From an uncultured Lachnospiraceae bacterium (lineage in GTDB: Bacteria > Bacillota > Clostridia > Lachnospirales > Lachnospiraceae), in assembly GCA_934351255.1 (NCBI GenBank), contig CAKRJH010000009.1:1-64000 (forward strand): a DNA stretch of 64,000 bases, written 5' to 3'. The notes beneath the pieces were generated by a model. It was not told the DNA's origin and made no database searches. It saw nothing but the letters and a program-made list of their open reading frames with translations. This document shows, in pieces, positions 59,038 through 64,000 of the stretch. Numbering within the stretch: position 1 is the stretch's first letter; each line of letters opens with the position of its first letter. The translations under genes and the position numbers were made by a program.

Positions 59038-61281
59038 TTATTTTGTATGGTTATGTGCAAGTTTTCCCTTCTTTAATACAAACCACAGGGTACCTGTGAT
59101 ACATACGGAAGAATAAGCACCGCAGATGATACCTGCCATCAGTGGTACTGCAAAGTCTCTGACAGACTCCACACCGAGCAGTGCAAGCATGAATACCATG
59201 ATGAAGGTCGTCAATGAGGTATTGATACTACGTGTCAGGGTCTGAGTGATACTCTCATTGACCAGTTTCTCAATCGCCTCCGGACTTTTCTTCGTACCCA
59301 GATTCTCACGGATACGGTCGAAGATAACGATCGTTGCATTGATGGAGTAACCGACGATCGTCAGCATACATGCAATGAATGTGTTACCTACGGAAATACG
59401 AACCGCTGCATATACCAGCAGTACTACCAGTACGTCATGCAGCAATGCGAGTACGGCGGATCCTGCAAAGACAATATCCTTGAAACGGAACCAGATATAC
59501 AGAAGCATACAGATCGCTGCCACAATAACGGCGATGATCGCGTCACTCTTCATCTCATCAGATACAGATGCACTGATGGTCTGCCACTGGATATTATCCT
59601 CTTTTACCTTGTAGGTGTCTACCAGGGTATCTGTCAGTTTGTTTCTCTGACTCTCGCTCAGTTCGACGGTCTTGACAGACAGTGCATTCTCACCTGCCAC
59701 GTCAGAGATCACGACATCATTGGAGCCGCTCAGATCGATAAATGTCTTCTCAATATCTTTCTTCAGATCAGTGTCTACCTTGGTGTCGCTGTTAAAGGTA
59801 ATGTCATAAGTAGTACCACCCATGAAATCCAGACCGTAATTTAATACGTTGCCGATCGTCGCCTTATTGACAAAGAGCATAACGATACATGCTGCGATCA
59901 GAACACCGGAGATTGCAAAGAACTTCTTTCTGTGCTTTACAAATGGGATGGTCTTGCGCTCCTTCTCCACACCGAAGAACTTCGCCTTGTTCAGTCCCAG
60001 TGCATAGAATGCATTCAGAACCACGCGGGTAATGTACAGCGCAGTAAACATGGATAATACGATACCAATAGCCAGGGTCGTTGCGAATCCCTTAACGGTA
60101 CCGGATCCCTTCATATACAGAACGGCTGCTGCGATCAGGGTGGTCACGTTACCATCGACGATCGCGGACAGAGCCTTGTCAAAACCAAGTTTGATACTGG
60201 TCTGTACGGATTTACCCTTGGCCAGTTCCTCCCGGATACGGGTAAAGATAATGACGTTGGCATCCACCGCCATACCAAGGTTCAGGATAATACCTGCCAC
60301 ACCAGGAAGAGTCAGTGTGATATCCAGTACATTGAGCACTACCAGCAGAGCTACCAGATATAAGCAAAGAGCAATAGATGCTGCCACACCAGGAATACGG
60401 TAAATCACGATCATGAATAAGATGATCAGTGCAAAACCGATCGCACCGGCGATCAAACTGGTGTTGATGGCATCAAGACCAAGCTGTGCACCTACTACCT
60501 GTGACTGGATCTCCTTGAGTTCCAGAGGCAGGGCACCGATACGGATACCGCTGGCCAGTTCTTCTGCCTCATCGTATGTCTTGAAGCTTCCGGAAATCTG
60601 ACATTTTCCGTCGGTGATGGCTGACTGTACAGCCGGTGCGGAAAGAACCTCTCCGTCATAAATGATGTAAATCTGCTTTTTGCCGTCCTCATAAGCCTTG
60701 GTAGAAGCCTTTGCAAACTTTCTTCCACCCTTGGAGGTGAAGGTCAGATCTACCACATATTCTTTGTTCTTGGTGGTCTGGTCCTGTGTCGTTCCGGCCT
60801 CCGCCTTCTTGACATCAGAACCGCTGCAGATGACATCGGACTTCTTATAACTTACGTGGTTGTCCTTGTCGTATTTGACATTTCCGTCATCATCCTTCTC
60901 CAGGTCATCCACGTAGACGAAATCCAGGGAACCTTCTTTTCCCATACCCTGAAGTACTTCCTCTGCGGAGGAATCGTCTACGTCAGGAATGTCGATAACG
61001 ATACGGTTGCTGCCCTCCTGGACTACAGAAGACTCGGTACTGTATACCTCGGCACGTTTCTGCATCTTGCTAATCGTGTCCTTCATCTCTGTATCGGTCG
61101 GATTGCTCTTGGTCGCCTGATACTTGATGCTGACACCACCGGCCAGATCAAGACCCAGTCGGATATTCTGTGCGCTTCCCTTGTGAGCCGAACCAAGACC
61201 CACCAGAGTGGTGTAACCACAGAATGCGATGACTGCCAGCACAACAATAAGGCTGAGCAGTCCTTTTCTCTTGCTCTTCAT
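59038..61281 (-). CDS. secDF: Fused protein-export membrane protein SecDF
   Basis: SecD and SecF in one chain, about 747 residues, with twelve membrane helices. The SecD half starts after a signal-anchor helix; LGLDLAGGVSIKYQ is its family motif. The P1 head domain follows, then six helices (GAIGFALIILFMIVIYRIPG onward, with DANVIIFTRIREEL). The SecF half (about 450-747) has NYGLDFMGGTTYDI and SINATIVIFDRIRENLG. The proton-driven protein pulls exported chains out of the SecYEG channel. The ATG at 61281 has AAGGAGATAAG ahead. It follows yajC in the tgt-yajC-secDF operon. Confidence 0.97.
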   Translation of the reverse strand: MKSKRKGLLSLIVVLAVIAFCGYTTLVGLGSAHKGSAQNIRLGLDLAGGVSIKYQATKSNPTDTEMKDTISKMQKRAEVYSTESSVVQEGSNRIVIDIPDVDDSSAEEVLQGMGKEGSLDFVYVDDLEKDDDGNVKYDKDNHVSYKKSDVICSGSDVKKAEAGTTQDQTTKNKEYVVDLTFTSKGGRKFAKASTKAYEDGKKQIYIIYDGEVLSAPAVQSAITDGKCQISGSFKTYDEAEELASGIRIGALPLELKEIQSQVVGAQLGLDAINTSLIAGAIGFALIILFMIVIYRIPGVAASIALCLYLVALLVVLNVLDITLTLPGVAGIILNLGMAVDANVIIFTRIREELAKGKSVQTSIKLGFDKALSAIVDGNVTTLIAAAVLYMKGSGTVKGFATTLAIGIVLSMFTALYITRVVLNAFYALGLNKAKFFGVEKERKTIPFVKHRKKFFAISGVLIAACIVMLFVNKATIGNVLNYGLDFMGGTTYDITFNSDTKVDTDLKKDIEKTFIDLSGSNDVVISDVAGENALSVKTVELSESQRNKLTDTLVDTYKVKEDNIQWQTISASVSDEMKSDAIIAVIVAAICMLLYIWFRFKDIVFAGSAVLALLHDVLVVLLVYAAVRISVGNTFIACMLTIVGYSINATIVIFDRIRENLGTKKSPEAIEKLVNESITQTLTRSINTSLTTFIMVFMLALLGVESVRDFAVPLMAGIICGAYSSVCITGTLWFVLKKGKLAHNHTK

Positions 61282-61413
61282 GTTACTTATCTCCTTTTTA
61301 CTAACTACTTTGCGGCCGTCTGCTCCTGCATGGGACAAACGACCAAACTAACGGTCATTATACCATAGTTCCGTGTTTATTGGCAAGCATTCCCGTCAGT
61401 CTGCATCGCCGGA

Positions 61414-61737
61414 TTATTTCTCCGAACTCTGCTTGTCGATTTCGACAATATTTTCTTTGCGCATCGGGATACGGCAGTTTTTGTTGTTACCGAACTCAAC
61501 GATCACAACTTCATCGGTAATGTCCACGATCACGCCGTAAAATCCACTGGTTGTCAGCACACTGTCTCCGCGCTCCAGCGTGGTCAGAAGCGAATCGTGT
61601 TCCTTCTGCTTTTTCTTCTGCGGACGGATCGCAAAAAACCAGAATACACCGATTACTGCGGCGTAGATAACGATCATTGAAACGATCTGCTGACCTCCTG
61701 TTGCGGCATTTCCTGCCAGAAAACTGATTGTACTCAT
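61414..61737 (-). CDS. yajC: Preprotein translocase subunit YajC
   Basis: 107 residues with one membrane helix (about 20-40, VSMIVIYAAVIGVFWFFAI) and a basic RPQKKKQKEHD after it, then a soluble SH3-like part (GDSVLTTSGFYGVIVDITDEVVIVE). YajC associates with SecDF to form the auxiliary Sec complex. Its ATG overlaps the tgt stop by four bases, showing tight coupling. About 130 bases separate it from secDF, which has its own ribosome binding site. Confidence 0.96.
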   Translation of the reverse strand: MSTISFLAGNAATGGQQIVSMIVIYAAVIGVFWFFAIRPQKKKQKEHDSLLTTLERGDSVLTTSGFYGVIVDITDEVVIVEFGNNKNCRIPMRKENIVEIDKQSSEK

Positions 61738-62867
61738 GATAATCCTCCATTCAACTGTTCTAATTTTGCTTTTTTATAGTCCTGAAAACGACCCTGTTCG
61801 ATCGCTTCCCGAATTTCTTCCATAAGGTGATTGTAGAAATACAGATTGTGTGTCACCATAAAACGCAGCCCCAGCATCTCCTTGGCCTTTAACAGATGTC
61901 TGATGTAGGCTCTGGAGTATTTGCGGCATACCGGACAGTCACAGGTTTCATCCAATGGTCTGTCGTCGCGCTCATACCGTGCATTCATCAGATTCATCTT
62001 GCCGTGATTGGTGTAGGCATGTCCATGGCGCCCGTTTCGCGCAGGATAGACACAGTCAAAGAAATCGACACCTCTCTCCACGGATTCCAGAATATTGGCC
62101 GGAGTTCCGACACCCATCAGGTACGTCGGCTTGTCCTCCGGAAGATATGGGACGGTCTCATCCAGAATGTGGTACATCTGCTCATGGCTCTCGCCCACCG
62201 CCAGACCACCTAACGCATACCCATCCAGATCCAGTTCCGAAATACGCTTGGCATGCTCAATGCGGATGTCCTCAAAGGTACCGCCCTGGTTGATTCCAAA
62301 CAGCATCTGCTCAGGGTTGATCGTTGTCTCCAACCGATTCAGACGATCCATCTCTTTCTTGCATCTCTCCAGCCAGCGGCTCGTGCGATCCACAGAATCC
62401 TGCATGTACTTGCGCGTGGCAGGATGTGGCGGACATTCGTCAAATGCCATGGCGATCGTCGATGCCAGATTGGACTGGATCTGCATACTCTCCTCCGGTC
62501 CCATGAAAATCCTGTGACCGTCAATGTGGGAGCGGAACGTCACACCCTCCTCCCGGATCTTGCGCAGCCCCGCCAGGGAAAACACCTGAAATCCACCGGA
62601 ATCAGTCAGGATCGGTTTGTCCCACACCGCAAAGCGATGAAGACCTCCCATATCATGAACCACGTCATCGCCCGGTCTCACATGGAGATGGTAGGTGTTG
62701 CACAGCATGATCTGGGTGCGGATGTCGCGAAGATCATCCGTGGACACAGCTCCCTTGATCGCGCCGATCGTCCCGACATTCATAAACACCGGTGTCTGGA
62801 CCGTACCATGCACAGTTGTAAACTCCGCCCGCTTCGCGCGTCCGTCTTTGCATAATATCTTATACAT
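61734..62867 (-). CDS. tgt: Queuine tRNA-ribosyltransferase
   Basis: Exchanges guanine 34 of GUN-anticodon tRNAs for the queuosine precursor base preQ1. 377 residues, the standard length. The nucleophilic and general-base aspartates are in ILTDSGGFQVFSL and GVDFFDCVYPARNGRHG. The zinc site is CDCPVCRKYSRAYIRHLLKAKEMLG plus a later His. ALGGLAVGESHEQM is the substrate pocket. The tgt-yajC-secDF order is widely conserved. No queuosine riboswitch was recognised upstream. Confidence 0.97.
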   Translation of the reverse strand: MYKILCKDGRAKRAEFTTVHGTVQTPVFMNVGTIGAIKGAVSTDDLRDIRTQIMLCNTYHLHVRPGDDVVHDMGGLHRFAVWDKPILTDSGGFQVFSLAGLRKIREEGVTFRSHIDGHRIFMGPEESMQIQSNLASTIAMAFDECPPHPATRKYMQDSVDRTSRWLERCKKEMDRLNRLETTINPEQMLFGINQGGTFEDIRIEHAKRISELDLDGYALGGLAVGESHEQMYHILDETVPYLPEDKPTYLMGVGTPANILESVERGVDFFDCVYPARNGRHGHAYTNHGKMNLMNARYERDDRPLDETCDCPVCRKYSRAYIRHLLKAKEMLGLRFMVTHNLYFYNHLMEEIREAIEQGRFQDYKKAKLEQLNGGLS

Positions 62868-62894
62868 ACGTTCTTCCTCTTCTAACCTGTTCTC

Positions 62895-63329
62895 TTACTT
62901 GCGGAAAAACTCCGCAACGATCCGGATTGCAATGATCACCAGCGCAATCGGAACGAGTACTGTTACGGTAAATTTCAGCAGAGCACCCAGTATAATAAAG
63001 ACAACCAGTATCACAGCCACGCCGATCGCCACACTCTTGATCCGGTCCCAGATCCCTGTCTGCGCAGTTCCTTCATAGGTGTAAGACTGCTCTTCATATA
63101 CCTCATGAACCGGACGTGTACCCTCCTGTCCATGTCCTGCTTCATAGCTGCTGATAATGGTCCGGCAGATCATACGCGGATCTCCCAGCTCCTCACAGAC
63201 CGCTTCCTCGCTCTTGCCACTGTTCTGAAAATATGCATCATAATACCGGATATTCTCCTGAACCACAGCGGACGGCAGCGACTGTGCCAGCGTCTCTCCC
63301 ATAATGGTCAAAAATTCTTTTTTGGTCAT
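62895..63329 (-). CDS. DUF1700-type (HAAS-like) membrane protein
   Basis: About 144 residues. The N-terminal 60 (KKEFLTIMGETLAQSLPSAVVQENIRYYDAYF, then EEAVCEELGDPRMI) is the helical HAAS/DUF1700 pattern found in small membrane proteins of Firmicutes, often next to PadR-type regulators. Two adjoining hydrophobic segments near the C-terminus (about 98-140) anchor it in the membrane. No PadR gene is adjacent in the window. GAGAGAGTG precedes the ATG at 63329; the longer upstream frame is rejected. Its role is unknown. It lies 27 bases before tgt and may be co-transcribed. Confidence 0.75.
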   Translation of the reverse strand: MTKKEFLTIMGETLAQSLPSAVVQENIRYYDAYFQNSGKSEEAVCEELGDPRMICRTIISSYEAGHGQEGTRPVHEVYEEQSYTYEGTAQTGIWDRIKSVAIGVAVILVVFIILGALLKFTVTVLVPIALVIIAIRIVAEFFRK

Positions 63330-63358
63330 AATCACTCTCTCACTCAACTGTATACGCA

Positions 63359-63395
63359 AACAGCTTTGCAGCCGAAGCGACTGCAAAGCTGTTCC
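63359..63395 (-). terminator. Terminator after fba
   Basis: Thirteen-base perfect stem AACAGCTTTGCAG / CTGCAAAGCTGTT with a nine-base loop. The minus-strand T run after it is short, so strength is uncertain. Confidence 0.7.
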
Positions 63396-63421
63396 TCGTA
63401 TCATGATCTGGTCATGTCTGA

Positions 63422-64000
63422 TTATTCAAATGCTTTACCAACGGATCCAAATAATTCCATCTTCTCTTTTACAGTAGCCTTGATAGCCTCTGCACCAGGA
63501 GCTAACAGCTTACGAGGATCAAATCCTTTGCCCTCTTTGTCCTTGCCGGCCTCGATGTACTCGCGGGTAGCTTCCTGGAAGGATAACTGGCACTCTGTGT
63601 TTACATTGATCTTGGAAACGCCAAGTGAGATGGCTTTCTTGATCATGTCAGCAGGAATACCTGTACCACCGTGAAGAACTAATGGCATCTCACCTGTCTT
63701 TGCCTGGATCGCATCCAGAGTCTCAAAGCTCAGTCCTGCCCAGTTCTCTGGGTACTTACCATGAATGTTACCGATACCTGCTGCCAGCATATCAACACCC
63801 AGATCTGCAATGATCTTGCACTCTTCCGGATCAGCACACTCACCGGCACCGATGACACCGTCTTCCTCACCACCGATGGAACCTACCTCACACTCAATGG
63901 AAAGACCTAAGTTGTGAGCGACATGAATCAGCTCAGTAGACTTTGCAAGGTTCTCCTCAAATGGGAAATGAGAACCATCGAACATGATGGATGTAAAACC
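63422..64000 (-). CDS. fba: Class II fructose-bisphosphate aldolase, C-terminal part
   Basis: The last 192 residues of a class II (zinc) aldolase; the N-terminal part lies past the right edge. It splits fructose 1,6-bisphosphate in glycolysis. Zinc ligands are seen in IMFDGSHFPFEEN (His after the catalytic Asp), GNIHGKYPEN and LVLHGGTG. SKINVNTECQLSF binds the substrate phosphate, and ECEVGSIGGEEDG is the mobile loop. The sequence stays open to base 64000 (frame Gly-Phe-Thr-Ser-Ile before the Met at 63985), so that Met is internal and not the start. Confidence 0.95.
   Translation of the reverse strand, partial: GFTSIMFDGSHFPFEENLAKSTELIHVAHNLGLSIECEVGSIGGEEDGVIGAGECADPEECKIIADLGVDMLAAGIGNIHGKYPENWAGLSFETLDAIQAKTGEMPLVLHGGTGIPADMIKKAISLGVSKINVNTECQLSFQEATREYIEAGKDKEGKGFDPRKLLAPGAEAIKATVKEKMELFGSVGKAFE

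Overview
The window looks like chromosome from a spore-forming gut Firmicute, most likely Clostridia of the family Lachnospiraceae. This rests on the mix of genes and their order: a YlbJ-type sporulation membrane protein, a murB-rapZ-whiA-crh cluster, a fused SecDF, a long-form ribosome hibernation factor, a single fatty-acid synthesis cluster and RecD2. The genus cannot be fixed from sequence alone. Most genes lie on the minus strand.

Layout. (1) 1-7300 is clearly lower in G+C than the rest and looks like accessory DNA. It holds the first codons of a response regulator, an aryl-acid module (iorA-iorB-paaK), then very AT-rich debris: two hypothetical proteins, an eroded ORF6N-domain gene under a tandem NrdR-box-like palindrome pair, a restriction-subunit (HsdR) remnant, a small membrane protein and a 218-bp MITE-like element. 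The composition changes abruptly inside the 3' end of rlmD, which carries a foreign-looking C-terminal tail. That is the pattern expected of an integrative element inserted at the rlmD/rumA attachment site. (2) 7300-13503 is one tight operon: ylbJ, M18 aminopeptidase, lipoprotein solute-binding protein, pheA, rlmD. (3) 13655-18634 is dnaE, pfkA and a small acidic protein. (4) 18687-21845 is murB, rapZ, whiA and crh, followed by tRNA-Arg(ACG). (5) 22171-25695 holds ktrB-ktrA on the plus strand and fucO on the minus strand.

(6) 25723-35359 is the most unusual part of the window. It reads tex, an aryl-sulfate sulfotransferase-like protein, cysD, a cysN-cysC fusion, cysQ and a CHR-family anion transporter. 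Together these would take in an oxyanion, activate sulfate to PAPS and recycle PAP. No PAPS reductase or sulfite reductase is present. The arrangement suggests sulfation of a molecule rather than sulfur assimilation. The sulfotransferase-cysD gap can fold into a near-ideal H-type pseudoknot just before the cysD ribosome binding site. The cysNC-cysQ gap has a perfect -35 promoter, a leader hairpin and 20-bp AT-rich repeats.

(7) 35384-43070 holds hom, prfB (with its programmed frameshift), secA, hpf, ridA and cvfB. The hpf-ridA gap contains a cluster of DnaA boxes and Spo0A boxes. (8) 43099-51630 is the fatty-acid cluster fabH-acpP-fabD-fabG-fabF-accB-fabZ-accC-accD-accA, without an enoyl-ACP reductase gene. 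(9) 51713-64000 holds comF, recD2, mreB, recJ, prmA (plus strand, with an operator-like palindrome at its promoter), secDF, yajC, tgt, a DUF1700-type membrane protein and the C-terminal part of a class II fructose-bisphosphate aldolase gene cut by the window edge.

No rRNA operon, CRISPR array or intact transposase gene was found. Many starts below were moved to a Met, Val or Leu codon that sits at normal spacing from a visible ribosome binding site.
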